64,000 nt of DNA, taken from Agromyces aureus (lineage in GTDB: Bacteria; Actinomycetota; Actinomycetes; Actinomycetales; Microbacteriaceae). The notes beneath the pieces were generated by a model. The model was not told the DNA's origin. It saw nothing but the letters and a program-made list of their open reading frames with translations, and made no database searches. The stretch's first letter is position 1. Each line of letters opens with the position of its first letter. A program made the position numbers and the translations under genes. This document shows, piece after piece, positions 51,485 through 61,357 of this stretch. The stretch spans positions 1,054,001 through 1,118,000 of the forward strand of contig NZ_CP013979.1 of NCBI RefSeq assembly GCF_001660485.1, in the 5' to 3' direction.

Positions 51485-54151
51485 ATGACGACGATGATGA
51501 CGAACCAGACGCGACGGGGGAGGCGAGCCGCGGCATCCGCGCTCATGCTCGCCCTCGTCGGCGGCGCGGTCGCGGTGCCCGCCGCGGCCTACGCCGCGAA
51601 CGACCCCGCGGTGCCGACCGCGCCGGTCGTGACGAGCGCGACCCCGTGGCGCTACCTCGACGACGGCACCGACCCCGTGAAGGGCGGCACCGACCTGCGC
51701 GCCTGGACCGGCGCCGCGTTCGACGACTCCGCCTGGAAGTCCGCGGCGGGCAGCTTCGGCGCCAAGGGCGGCAAGCTCGCCGCCGTCGGCCCGCGCATGC
51801 CGAAGACCCTGCTGAACCAGTACCTCGACGGCGTGAAGGCGCCCGACGTGCCGACGTTCTTCTTCCGCACGAGCTTCACGCTCGAGGCCGGCGTCGCCGA
51901 TCGAGTCGACCAGGTCCTCGGCGACGTCGTCTACGACGACGGCGCCATCGTGTGGATCAACGGCCAGAAGGTCGCCGGCCTCAGCGACGAGCGGGTCACC
52001 GGCACCACCAACCAGGAGTACGCCGGCGCCGGCATGTCCGACCCGCTCGCCGCGAGCTTCGCGGCCGACGGCGACGTGCTCGTCGACGGCGTCAACACGG
52101 TCGCCGTCGCGCTCTACCAGGACCGCGAGACCAGCAGCGACATCTACCTCGATGTGACCGCGCTGCGGCTGACCGAGGCCGCCCCACCCGTCGAGCCCGT
52201 GAGCGCGCCGCCGTCGCGCGTCATCCTCACCCCGACCGCCACCCCCGAGACGTCGCAGTCGTTCTCGTGGCTCGCGGGCGACGCGACGCAGACCACGGGA
52301 CGCGTCGAGATCCGCCCGACGGCCGGCGGCGACATCCGCTCGATCGACGCGTATGCGGCCGGCGCCGTGAACGGCAACCCGCTGCAGCACTTCTCCGCCA
52401 CGGTCGACGGCCTCGCGGCCGGCACCGCGTACACCTACCGCGTCGGCACCGACACGGGCTGGAGCCCGTGGACCGAGTTCACGACCGCCGACCCGAAGGA
52501 CGACGAGTTCCAGTTCGTCTACTACGGCGACGCGCAGATCGGCCTCGACACCACGTGGCCGAAGGTCGTGGCCATGGCCGAGGCATCCGCGCCCGACTCG
52601 ATCGGCTCGGTGCACGCCGGCGACCTCATCGACAGCGCCAGCAACGAGACCCAGTGGGTCAACTGGTTCAAGGGCATGCAGACCTCGGCGGCCACGACGA
52701 ACGTCATGGCGGCACCGGGCAACCACGAGTACTCGGGCGACAAGCTCCTGAAGTCGTGGAAGGCGAATTTCGAGTACCCGCACAACAACCCGACGACCGA
52801 GACCGTCGGCGCCCTCGCCGACCTCGCCGACGGTGACACCGACGTCGCGAAGCAGTACGCCGCGTACTTCGCCCACTGGACGCAGTTCGCCACCGAGACG
52901 GTGTACTTCACCGACTACCAGGGCGTGCGCTTCATCACGCTGAACGCGACCCGCGACGCGACCTTCCTGACGCCCGACAACCTCCCGTCGTGCGCCGGCG
53001 CCGACTGCCCGTCGACGAAGCTCTCGTCGCTCTGGCCCGAGTTCCAGGCCGCATGGCTCGACCACGTGCTCGAGCAGAGCCCGTCGAAGTGGAACGTCGT
53101 GACCTTCCACCAGCCCGTCTACTCGGCCTCCGAGGGACGCAACGAGCCCGAACTGCGCACGTACTGGGTGCCGGTGTTCCAGAAGCACGACATCGACCTC
53201 GTCATGATGGGCCACGACCACACCTACGCCCGCGGCTACAACAACGACGACGTCACCGAGACGGCCGGCATCACCGACGGCCCCGTCTACATCGTCTCCA
53301 ACTCGGGCGCGAAGCACTACGAGCTCGAGACCGACGCGAAGAACGTCTGGACCAACAACAACGCCACCCAGGTGCTGCGCGGCGCCGGCGTCACGACCTA
53401 CCAGGTCATCGACGTCTCGAACGACCAGCTGCACTACCGCTCGTACCTCGCGGAGAAGACGGCGGATGCCACGACCGACCTCCCGGTCGGCGCGGTGTAC
53501 GACGAGTTCACCGTGACGAAGACGGATGCCGGCGAGAAGTGGGTCACCGAGGCGGGCGTCGAGCCGCCCGTCGAGGAGCCCGACACCACGCGCCCCGAGG
53601 TCTCGCTCGTCTCGCCGATCGCCGCCGGACCGTTCCGTGAGCTCGCGGTGCAGGTCGACGCGACCGACGAGCGCGGCCTCCAGCGCATCGTCGCGAACAT
53701 CTATAAGGACGGCAAGCTCGTCAAGAGCACGCAGTCCAAGGTCGAGGGCGGCGCGAAGTCGGGGTCGCACAAGGCCACGGTCGCACTCGCCTCGGGCGAC
53801 TACACGGTCAAGTACAACGCGCAGGACCTCGCCGGCAACATCTCGAAGACGAGCACCTTCGCGTTCACGATCGACTCGGTCAAGCCGACCGTCACGATCA
53901 AGGACGGCGCGGCCTACACGGTGCGGGGCGGCGACGCCGGGGCGTACTCGCTCGTCAGCTTCAAGCTGTACGACGCGGGCAAGATCGACAAGGTCGAACT
54001 GAACGGCAAGGTCAAGGACCTGTCGAACAACGCGTGGTCGGACGTGAACTTCGTCAAGCCCGGCACCTTCGGAGCGGTCGCGGGGCTCAACACCCTCGTC
54101 GTCTTCGACGTCGCCGGCAACACCACGACGCAGACGTTCACGCTCGGCTGA
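51485..54151 (+). CDS. Secreted metallophosphoesterase (purple acid phosphatase-like) with Ig-type C-terminus
   Basis: It has 888 residues; signal peptide cut near AYAAND (about 36). The N-terminal sandwich (about 50-230) is followed by a fibronectin-like domain and the phosphoesterase core: VYYGDAQIG, HAGDLID, APGNHEY, TFHQPVY and MMGHDHTYARGY hold the two-metal centre. The last 200 residues are an Ig-like domain and an end module (SFKLYDAGKIDKVELNGKVKDL ... FDVAGNTTTQTF), which is frequent at the C-termini of actinobacterial exoenzymes. Releases phosphate outside the cell; PHO-box-like repeats lie upstream. Confidence 0.88.
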   Translation: MTTMMTNQTRRGRRAAASALMLALVGGAVAVPAAAYAANDPAVPTAPVVTSATPWRYLDDGTDPVKGGTDLRAWTGAAFDDSAWKSAAGSFGAKGGKLAAVGPRMPKTLLNQYLDGVKAPDVPTFFFRTSFTLEAGVADRVDQVLGDVVYDDGAIVWINGQKVAGLSDERVTGTTNQEYAGAGMSDPLAASFAADGDVLVDGVNTVAVALYQDRETSSDIYLDVTALRLTEAAPPVEPVSAPPSRVILTPTATPETSQSFSWLAGDATQTTGRVEIRPTAGGDIRSIDAYAAGAVNGNPLQHFSATVDGLAAGTAYTYRVGTDTGWSPWTEFTTADPKDDEFQFVYYGDAQIGLDTTWPKVVAMAEASAPDSIGSVHAGDLIDSASNETQWVNWFKGMQTSAATTNVMAAPGNHEYSGDKLLKSWKANFEYPHNNPTTETVGALADLADGDTDVAKQYAAYFAHWTQFATETVYFTDYQGVRFITLNATRDATFLTPDNLPSCAGADCPSTKLSSLWPEFQAAWLDHVLEQSPSKWNVVTFHQPVYSASEGRNEPELRTYWVPVFQKHDIDLVMMGHDHTYARGYNNDDVTETAGITDGPVYIVSNSGAKHYELETDAKNVWTNNNATQVLRGAGVTTYQVIDVSNDQLHYRSYLAEKTADATTDLPVGAVYDEFTVTKTDAGEKWVTEAGVEPPVEEPDTTRPEVSLVSPIAAGPFRELAVQVDATDERGLQRIVANIYKDGKLVKSTQSKVEGGAKSGSHKATVALASGDYTVKYNAQDLAGNISKTSTFAFTIDSVKPTVTIKDGAAYTVRGGDAGAYSLVSFKLYDAGKIDKVELNGKVKDLSNNAWSDVNFVKPGTFGAVAGLNTLVVFDVAGNTTTQTFTLG

Positions 54152-54177
54152 GTCTGTCTCGCACGATCAGGAGCAAC

Positions 54178-54215
54178 GCGGATGCCGCGGCAGCACGTGC
54201 TGCCGCGGCATCCGC
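54178..54215. terminator. Perfect 38-base palindrome, bidirectional terminator (copy 1)
   Basis: GCGGATGCCGCGGCAGCAC mirrored exactly by GTGCTGCCGCGGCATCCGC. It sits between converging genes. The same sequence, including about ten bases past the palindrome, recurs at 61950. Confidence 0.85.
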
Positions 54216-54236
54216 CGTTCGTGCTGCGCGCCCGAA

Positions 54237-54662
54237 TCAGTCGAGTGGCTCGACGGCGGTCACCTTCGCGAGCCACGGGCAGTAGGTGTCGCTCGTGAGC
54301 GTGCCGTCCTCGACGTACTCGGGGAGGCCATCGCACACCTCGGTCGTGAAGTCCGCGAACTCGAGGGTGGCGGGGTCGATGTGCCAGGTCCACGGCTCGT
54401 TCACCGACGGGTCATCGCGAACGATCCGCCCGACCGGGATGGCGGGCACTTCCTTGCCAGCCAGCAGCGCTTCCGCGTGCTGCACCAATTCGGGCGTCAC
54501 GAGCTCGATCTTGAACGTCTGTCCCTCGATCTCGAACGTGGCGACGCTCGGAGTGACCGTGTCGGCGGCCGGAACGCCGGTGCACCCGGCAAGGCCGAGG
54601 AGGAGGGCGACGGATGCCGCAGCCGAGATCGTCTTGCGCGCCGCGCCCGAGTTCATCGCCAT
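54237..54662 (-). CDS. Hypothetical lipoprotein
   Basis: It has 141 residues. AAAGGAG is 4 bases before the ATG at 54662 (Met3 is an alternative). The signal peptide ends at the lipobox LGLAGC (Cys about 26). The mature part has a few short beta segments and two cysteines (VCDGLPEY, TYCPWL) that could form a disulphide. No family recognised. Confidence 0.68.
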   Translation of the reverse strand: MAMNSGAARKTISAAASVALLLGLAGCTGVPAADTVTPSVATFEIEGQTFKIELVTPELVQHAEALLAGKEVPAIPVGRIVRDDPSVNEPWTWHIDPATLEFADFTTEVCDGLPEYVEDGTLTSDTYCPWLAKVTAVEPLD

Positions 54663-54747
54663 GATGCTCCTTTCGAATGCGACCAGTATGGCGGAGGAAG
54701 GGCGCCGCGGCCCGGCGTCGGTCCGCGTCGCCCGTGGGCCACCCGGC

Positions 54748-57700
54748 TCAGGGCGAGGGCGCCGTAGTGAACACCCGAACCGCATCGGAGCCGCCGTACA
54801 CCGTCAACGCGAGGTCGACGACCCGCCCCGACACGTCGACCTCGTCGTCGTACTCGAGTCCCTGATCGACGTGGGTCGAGTAGGTCGTCCCTGTCGAGCC
54901 GAACGCCGCGGAGGTCGCCTGCAGGTCGGTGGCGCTCGAGGCGACCGCCAGGACGTCCCCATCGAACAGCAACGAACCCGTGAACGTGGCGCGGACGTTA
55001 TCCGACCCGATCCGGTCGGCGTGGACGTAGTGCACGTTGACGCGGGTTCCGGCCGGGATCGTGATGCCTCCGACCGTCACCGGGGCGGCAAGGGCCTGGC
55101 CGAGTCGCTCGGCGAAGACGCGGATCGTCCCATTGCGCTCCCACGCGCCCGCGACGACCGAACTCGGAGGGGCCTCGACCTGCGTCGTTCCCGCCGCCGG
55201 GTCGGCCGCCCGGACTCCGGTCACGTCCGCGAGCGCCCACGTCTGCGGCTTCGAACCCGCCGCGGGGTACTGTCCGATCGGTGCGCCGTCCGTGAGGACC
55301 TCGCCGTTCGTGCCCAGTGCCTTGCCCGTCGCCTGATTGAGGATCCTCACGAGGCCGTCGCGGAGATCGAGCACTCGCCATCTCTGCGTCGGCTGGCCGC
55401 TATCGCCCGTCAGCGTCACGGCGGCGGTCGTCGCGTTGGCCGTGAGCACGTCGCCGCTGGCGTGGTGCACGATCGCGACGACACCGGGCGTGCCGGTGGG
55501 CTCCAGCCGCCAGGTCTGGGCAGGCAGGCCGGCACCCTGCTGCACGACGGCGCCGCTCGCGGATTCTGCGAGTCGCAGGGCGCTGTGCGCGTTGGTCAGC
55601 ACGGAGTGGTGTCCGGTGATCGTCGTGGCGTGTTCGTTGAGCAGGGCCACGCCTCCGGGCAGGCCGCTGATATTCGTGCTCGTTCCGGCCTCCACGGTCA
55701 CCGGCTGCGTCGAATACGGACCCATCCAGTCGATGGTGTTGTCGGCGAAGTGCACGCCGTCGGACTGCATCACCGTGATGACCGACGTCGTCACGATGTC
55801 GCAGCGATTGTCGCGCGGGGCCCAGACCCGGTGGCTGTTGAGGAACTGGTTCCCGGTCACGCTCACGTTCGCGGCGTTCGCGATCAGGAGATTCAGACCT
55901 CGGATGTCGACGAAGGTGTTGTCGGTCACCTCGATGTCGGGCGAGAGGAAGCCGGTGCGGCCGAGTGACTCGTCGGCCTCGAACGAGACCGCGCCGCGCT
56001 GACATCCGTTCCAGACGCCGCCCGCGGAGTTCGGCGAACTGTAGATCTCGTTGCGCGCGATGACGAGGTGTCCGCCGGCGTTGGCATGGGAGTTCGACCA
56101 GATCTCGCTCGCGACCGAGATCGCATTCGCCCCTCGGATCCAGTTGTCCGTGATCTCGCCGTTCGGCGCCTTCACGAGCAGGCCCCGGCCCGAACTGTCG
56201 ACTCGGTTGTTCCGGAAGACCCAGTCGGCACCCATGCGGTCGGGACTCGTGACCTTCGTGCCGACGGTCCACGGGCTCGGCACGTCCAACGTGGCCGTGA
56301 AGAGCTGCTTCGCGTCAGTCGGATCGTCCGTCTTGCGCAGTGCCGTGATGGTGGCGGAGACGTCCCCGAGCCATTGCTGCAGCCGGTCGCCCGTGTGCGC
56401 TCGTCGCCAGACATCGTCCTCGAACCGCAGCGTGACGATGGTCGGGTCCGCGGCGTCGACGGCCACGACCTCGATCGGGCCCACCCCGGGGTTGCTGAAG
56501 GTGTCGTCCCCGGCGTTGACGAACAGCGAGTTCTCGATCGTCGGCCCCTTCTTGACCGACTGGAACTGCAGCCCGTCATGGACCGAACTCATGATGGGCT
56601 CCTCGGTGGCGCCCTGCGGTTTCGCCGGTGGGATGAGCTGGAATCCGTCGAGGTGCAGGTTGCCGCCGCCCACCGCGTTCATGAGGCCCATCGCGGGGGC
56701 GCCTCGAAGGATGACGTCGCGCAGCGTGACATCCGTGCCGTCGACGCTGATGGCCTGGGTGTGCGACGTGATGTCGCCGATCGTCACGATGTCCCCGACC
56801 TTCGCGCCGGAGAGGAGCCACGGGTTGGTCGACCCGGACACGCGGAGGAGTCCGGCCGCCTGGTCCTCCCAGACGAACGTGCCGCCATCGGCGAAGCCGT
56901 GCTGCAGGCGCAGGTCGGCGTCCCAGGTGATGACGCGTCCGGTCGGGTTCGCGGGCTTCCGGAAGCCGGTGGAGATCTCGACGACCATGGACCCGCCGGC
57001 CTCGGCCGAGGTCTCGCGGACCCGGCCCTGCGTGTACGGCATCGTCTCGTACGTGATCGTCAGGCCCTCGACGGTGACCCCGTTCGACGGGATGTAGAGC
57101 GCCTGTCCAGCCGGATTCGTGAGGACGAGCCACGCGCCGTCGGCGTTGATCGTCATGCCCGGGTAGTTCTTCAGGTTGAGGGTCGCTGCCTGCTTGTACG
57201 TTCCCGGCGCGATCGTGACCGTGGTCGATCCGGCCGCCTTGGCCCGATCGAGCTGTTTCACGATGCTCTCCTGTTGGGTCGGCCCCAGGCGGATCGCGTC
57301 GGCGATGACGGTTCCCGTGCCGCCGACGCCGGCTGCGAGCTCGACGTACCCGCCCGTGCCCGCGTCGAAGCGATGGTTGCCGAGGAACAGCCACTCGCCG
57401 CGGGCGGCGACGCTCTGGTCGACGGAATGCGTTTCCGTGGTGGCATCCGCCGAGTTCACCGTGAACTTCGCCGCGGTGGCACGACCCTTCCCGACGCCGT
57501 CGGGCATCCACGCGTAGACGCCGTACCAGCCGGTCGTCTGCACGTCGGGCGTCCATCGCGCGGTCGCTCCCGAGTTCGCGAACGCGTAGGCGTAGTCCGT
57601 CCCGAGGAAGCCGGACATGCCCGATGAGGTCGCCCAGGGAACGCCGCCCGCGCTGGATGAGAACCCGGGGTCGACGTTGTCGACGACCACCTCTGAGCCG

Positions 57701-57903
57701 GGAGACGTTGGGAACGGGTCCGTCGGCGGGGGAGGCGCGTCGATGACGGGACGCGGCGACGGCGCCGGCGCCGCGGATACGGCCGCGTCCGCGGGCGGTG
57801 CGGACAGGAGGGCCGCCGCCACGGCGGCGATGAGGATCCAGCTGGTGCGGATGAGTCGTCTGGCCTGCTGCCCCGGGCGTGCGCTGAGGTCTGCGTCGGT
57901 CAT
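54748..57903 (-). CDS. Secreted right-handed beta-helix protein with golvesin-like and ricin-type domains
   Basis: It has 1051 residues; signal peptide to about 41 (DAAVSAA). Domains in order: golvesin/XLY-type domain (about 70-208, with the WTPDVQTTGWYGVYAWMPDG pattern); a long right-handed beta-helix (about 212-780) of the pectate-lyase/GH110 kind, with ITYETMPYTQGRV and many N-x-x-x-G turns; a ricin-like beta-trefoil (about 785-920, QRWRVLDLRDGLVRILN); a C-terminal beta domain. The GH110-like MPYTQG segment suggests a polysaccharide lyase or glycosidase; a catalytic residue could not be fixed. Divergent from the WxL-like gene and next to a sulfatase, so it may act on a sulfated glycan. Confidence 0.75.
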   Translation of the reverse strand: MTDADLSARPGQQARRLIRTSWILIAAVAAALLSAPPADAAVSAAPAPSPRPVIDAPPPPTDPFPTSPGSEVVVDNVDPGFSSSAGGVPWATSSGMSGFLGTDYAYAFANSGATARWTPDVQTTGWYGVYAWMPDGVGKGRATAAKFTVNSADATTETHSVDQSVAARGEWLFLGNHRFDAGTGGYVELAAGVGGTGTVIADAIRLGPTQQESIVKQLDRAKAAGSTTVTIAPGTYKQAATLNLKNYPGMTINADGAWLVLTNPAGQALYIPSNGVTVEGLTITYETMPYTQGRVRETSAEAGGSMVVEISTGFRKPANPTGRVITWDADLRLQHGFADGGTFVWEDQAAGLLRVSGSTNPWLLSGAKVGDIVTIGDITSHTQAISVDGTDVTLRDVILRGAPAMGLMNAVGGGNLHLDGFQLIPPAKPQGATEEPIMSSVHDGLQFQSVKKGPTIENSLFVNAGDDTFSNPGVGPIEVVAVDAADPTIVTLRFEDDVWRRAHTGDRLQQWLGDVSATITALRKTDDPTDAKQLFTATLDVPSPWTVGTKVTSPDRMGADWVFRNNRVDSSGRGLLVKAPNGEITDNWIRGANAISVASEIWSNSHANAGGHLVIARNEIYSSPNSAGGVWNGCQRGAVSFEADESLGRTGFLSPDIEVTDNTFVDIRGLNLLIANAANVSVTGNQFLNSHRVWAPRDNRCDIVTTSVITVMQSDGVHFADNTIDWMGPYSTQPVTVEAGTSTNISGLPGGVALLNEHATTITGHHSVLTNAHSALRLAESASGAVVQQGAGLPAQTWRLEPTGTPGVVAIVHHASGDVLTANATTAAVTLTGDSGQPTQRWRVLDLRDGLVRILNQATGKALGTNGEVLTDGAPIGQYPAAGSKPQTWALADVTGVRAADPAAGTTQVEAPPSSVVAGAWERNGTIRVFAERLGQALAAPVTVGGITIPAGTRVNVHYVHADRIGSDNVRATFTGSLLFDGDVLAVASSATDLQATSAAFGSTGTTYSTHVDQGLEYDDEVDVSGRVVDLALTVYGGSDAVRVFTTAPSP

Positions 57904-58307
57904 GGTTCTCCACTCGATGTTCGTCGTTGAGCATGAGGAGCTTTGGTGTGCACTGCGCCGTCGTCACGGGCTGTCGAGGCCGCTTTCAGCGGAAGTAGGC
58001 CAAAAGCCGCCCGATCGTCGGCAGATGTCGATCCCGGCCAATGTAGCGCTGCGGGGGTGGGAGGGGAAGAGATCCTCAGGAAAAAGTGCGCATGGTGCGC
58101 ATTCACCATGTCCGAAACACTCTTTGGTGACTCTATATGTGCATGCGCAGTGCAACATGTGTTGCTGACATGCAGTGTGTGCGCTACGTTCGTGTCGATC
58201 CGGTGGGATCCGGAGCAGGGCTTCGGCTCTGCCCCGAGCCGGACGGTCCAGACATCGCCCGATGTCCCTTCCGCCCGACCACGGGCGACCACCTCTGGAG
58301 GCACTCG
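57904..58307. promoter_or_regulatory. Divergent control region with three inverted repeats
   Basis: No gene seen in these 404 bases. The stretch is lower in GC than its surroundings. Three inverted repeats lie close together: TGCGCA-TGG-TGCGCA (58087-58101), TGTGCATGCGCA (58138-58149, near-perfect) and GCAACA-TG-TGTTGC (58152-58165). They could be operators for the short LacI protein at 61358 or another regulator. Confidence 0.5.
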
Positions 58308-58928
58308 ATGAAGAGATCCGACCTGCTGCGATGCTCCGCCGCGATCGCGGGAACGCTCGCCCTCATGGGAGCGGCGACCGCCGCGTTCGCCGAGGAGACG
58401 CACGGCGAGGGGATCGTCGAGGTCGGGGTCGAGGTCGCGGAGATCAGCGAGCCCGGAACGCTCGCGCTGACCGTGGCCGGCACGTCGGCTGTGCTGACGG
58501 AGACGGGGGAAGGCGAGCTCATCCGCGAGTTCACGGGTACCCTCCCGGCGGTCACCGTGACCGACACCCGTTCGCCCGACGAGATCCCGCAGGGGGCGTA
58601 CTGGTACGTCCTGGGCAGCGCGACCGACTTCGTGGGCGCGACGGGTCAGGCTCCCATCGATGCCGGGCATCTCGGCTGGACCCCGGCGATGATCGACGGC
58701 GGCGAGTCCGGACTCGTCGGCGAAGGGGACCCGGTCGGCACGGTCCTCGACCCCGGACCGAACAACGTCGGACTGGTCGACCAGGAATTGCTGGCGGCCG
58801 CGTGGGATTCCGGCGACGTGGCATCAGACGGCCAATGGACCGCCACCGCGGAACTCGTCCTCCGGACTCCGGCGTCGGTGGCTTCCGGCGACTACTCGTC
58901 GTCGCTGACCCTCTCGCTCTTCGAGTAG
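58308..58928 (+). CDS. Secreted WxL-like domain protein A
   Basis: It has 206 residues; GGAGG precedes the ATG at 58308. The signal peptide is cut near AFAEE (about 27). The body resembles the WxL surface domain: VTVTDTRSPDEIPQGAYWYVLGSA (TDTR ... W), LGWTPAMIDGG, and the C-terminal GDYSSSLTLSLFE like the YxxxLTLTL end. WxL proteins bind the cell wall non-covalently. Roughly half its residues match the protein at 62021. Followed 27 bases later by the sulfatase. Wall attachment is inferred. Confidence 0.78.
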   Translation: MKRSDLLRCSAAIAGTLALMGAATAAFAEETHGEGIVEVGVEVAEISEPGTLALTVAGTSAVLTETGEGELIREFTGTLPAVTVTDTRSPDEIPQGAYWYVLGSATDFVGATGQAPIDAGHLGWTPAMIDGGESGLVGEGDPVGTVLDPGPNNVGLVDQELLAAAWDSGDVASDGQWTATAELVLRTPASVASGDYSSSLTLSLFE

Positions 58929-58955
58929 CCGGACGTGATGGAGATGGAGCAGACG

Positions 58956-61223
58956 ATGACACGCGATGACGGCCGGGCGGCGACCCTCAACCGACGGCAC
59001 TTCCTGATCGCGGGCGGTGCGGCGATCGGTGCGGCGGTGGCCGCAGGCGACCCGTTGACGGCGTGGAGCGCCCGAGCCGCGACATCCGGGGCCCGTCGGC
59101 CGAACATCGTGATCGTGCTCGCCGACGACCTCGGCTACGGCGAACTCGGCTCGTACGGGCAGAGCCGGATCAGCACCCCGAACCTCGACCGACTCGCGCG
59201 TGAGGGCGTCCGGTACACGGACTTCTATGCCGGGGGACCGGTGTGCGCGCCATCGCGGTGCTCGATGCTGACCGGCATGCACACGGGGCACGCCACCGTC
59301 CGCAACAACCCCGAGCCGGGCAGCGGCGACGAGCCGTTGCGCGACGACGAGGTCACCTTCGCGCTGCTGGCGCAGGCGGTCGGGTATCGCACGGCACTCT
59401 TCGGCAAGTGGGGCTTCTCGCCCGATGACCCCACGCACCCGAGCGGCCCGAATGCGCAGGGCTTCGATGAGTTCCTCGGCTACCTGACCCACACGCACGC
59501 CCACGACTACTACCCGGATTCGCTCTGGCACAACGCCGATCGGCTCCAACTCCCCGAGAACCAGGGCGGCGGAACCGGCACCTACGCACCGGACCTGTTC
59601 GCCGACCGGGCGCTGCAGTTCATCGAGGACCACCGCGAGGACCCGTTCCTGGTCGTCCTCTCGACCAACGTGCCGCACTTCCCCCAGCAGGTCCCCGACC
59701 TCGGGCAGTACGCCGGCATGCCATGGGGGGAAGGCAATCTCGCGCACGCGGCGCAGATCACGCGAATGGATGCCGACGTCGGCCGGCTCGTCGCGAAGCT
59801 CGAGGATCACGGCATCGCCGAGGACACCGTCATCCTGTTCGTCAGCGACAACGGACCGCACGAAGAGGGGACTCCCGCCCACGATCCGGACTTCTTCGAT
59901 GCCAACGGCCCGCTCCGAGGCTACAAGCGCAACCTCTACGAGGGCGGCATCCGGGTTCCGGCCATCATCTGGGCACCCGGGCTCGTCGGAGCGGCTGCGG
60001 GCAGCACCGCCGTGGAGCCGTGGGCGATGTGGGACTTGCTTCCCACGGTGGCCGAGCTGACCAGCGCGCCGGTGCCGCCGTTCGTCGACGGCCGCTCGAT
60101 GCTGCCGTCGTTCGACGACACCGCCGACGATGTCCAGCGGGCGGAGCGCCCGATGTACTTCTGGCGCCTCGAGCCGTACACGACCGGTCGAGCGCAGGCC
60201 GCCGAGGGAGGCCGGGTCCGGCACGCCGCGGAGGCGCTTCGACAGGGGCGTTGGAAGGCGGTGCGATTCGCTCCGGATCGTGACCGCTCGGTGCCCGACG
60301 ACGCGTGGAGCGTCGAGCTCTACGATCTCGCGAGCGACGTCGGCGAGACGACGAACGTCGCCGCGCAGCATCCGGAGGTGGCGGCATCCCTCGTCGCGCT
60401 CATGAAGCGATCCTGGATCGAGCCGCCCATGCCCAGGGAGCCGTGGCGACCTGACGGACTGACGATCGAGGCGCCCGAACTCGTCCGCGCCGGGGCCTCC
60501 GTCGAGGTCCGGGTGACCTTCGCCAATCACCGGAGCCAGGATGTGTCGAACCTCGGCCTGCAGCTGCGCGTGCCCGATGGATGGTCGGCGTCGCCGCCCC
60601 GTCGCCGGCCGGTGCTCCGCCCCGGTCGGTCGACGGAGGTCCTCTTCACCGTGGTGGCCGGGCCGGCGCTCGGCGGGGCGCAGCAGGTGGTCGCGGTGGC
60701 CACGTACACGTTCGCCGGCGCCGTCGCCGAGACCACCCTCGCCGCGACCGTGCGATCCACGCCCGCTCCGCCGCAGGCGACCTCGTACGTGAGCGATCTC
60801 GAATGGCTGTCGTCGACGAACGCGTGGGGGCCGGTCGAACGGGACCAGAGCAATGGCAAGAACGGCGCGGGCGACGGGCCGGCGATCTCGATCGCGGGGC
60901 TGACGTACGCGAAGGGCCTCGGCGTGCACGCCCCGTCGGAGGTGTCCGTGTACTTGGGCGGCGCCTGCACCCGCTTCACCTCGGTGGTGGGGGTCGATGA
61001 CTTCTCGGCACGGCAGGGCACCGCGGGCAGTGTCGTGTTCCAACTCTGGGGCGACGGGCGCAAGCTGTACGACAGCGGTCTCCTGACCGCGGCGGCCGGC
61101 GCACGGAACGTCGATGTGGGCATCGCCGACGTCGACGTGCTGAGGATGGTCGTGACCGACGGCGGCAACGGCAACCAGACCGATCACGCATCATGGGCCG
61201 ACGCGAAGGTGCACGTGGCGTGA
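58956..61223 (+). CDS. Tat-exported sulfatase with NEW3 and NPCBM domains
   Basis: Removes sulfate esters from a glycan. The ATG at 58956 has GGAG 6 bases upstream; earlier in-frame GTG/ATG at 58935/58938 lack it. It has 755 residues. NRRHFLIAGG is a twin-arginine signal. The type I sulfatase core starts NIVIVLADDLGYGELG (metal Asp pair) and has CAPSR (Cys97, converted to formylglycine) and VILFVSDNGPHEEG. Past about 500 lie a NEW3-type beta domain (TIEAPELVRAGASVEV) and an NPCBM domain (about 610-755, LTYAKGLGVHAPSEVSVYL). NPCBM domains bind galactose-type sugars. A sulfatase-activating enzyme must be encoded elsewhere. Confidence 0.9.
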   Translation: MTRDDGRAATLNRRHFLIAGGAAIGAAVAAGDPLTAWSARAATSGARRPNIVIVLADDLGYGELGSYGQSRISTPNLDRLAREGVRYTDFYAGGPVCAPSRCSMLTGMHTGHATVRNNPEPGSGDEPLRDDEVTFALLAQAVGYRTALFGKWGFSPDDPTHPSGPNAQGFDEFLGYLTHTHAHDYYPDSLWHNADRLQLPENQGGGTGTYAPDLFADRALQFIEDHREDPFLVVLSTNVPHFPQQVPDLGQYAGMPWGEGNLAHAAQITRMDADVGRLVAKLEDHGIAEDTVILFVSDNGPHEEGTPAHDPDFFDANGPLRGYKRNLYEGGIRVPAIIWAPGLVGAAAGSTAVEPWAMWDLLPTVAELTSAPVPPFVDGRSMLPSFDDTADDVQRAERPMYFWRLEPYTTGRAQAAEGGRVRHAAEALRQGRWKAVRFAPDRDRSVPDDAWSVELYDLASDVGETTNVAAQHPEVAASLVALMKRSWIEPPMPREPWRPDGLTIEAPELVRAGASVEVRVTFANHRSQDVSNLGLQLRVPDGWSASPPRRRPVLRPGRSTEVLFTVVAGPALGGAQQVVAVATYTFAGAVAETTLAATVRSTPAPPQATSYVSDLEWLSSTNAWGPVERDQSNGKNGAGDGPAISIAGLTYAKGLGVHAPSEVSVYLGGACTRFTSVVGVDDFSARQGTAGSVVFQLWGDGRKLYDSGLLTAAAGARNVDVGIADVDVLRMVVTDGGNGNQTDHASWADAKVHVA

Positions 61224-61357
61224 GGCGTGCCCCGCGCAGAGCGAGGTCGGCTGCGCGTGGGCTAAATGAATTTCTTACGCGTGCGCGCGCGTCTCTTGGA
61301 TGGTAAATTCTTTGCATGCGGTGACCTTGCCGCAGGCTCCGAGGAGATACGCCGGAC

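Noticed and set aside
51329..53770. 813-codon minus-strand frame
   Set aside because: Antisense of the metallophosphoesterase; no domain pattern.
58824..61187. 787-codon minus-strand frame opposite the sulfatase
   Set aside because: Antisense shadow; the sulfatase signature is on the plus strand.
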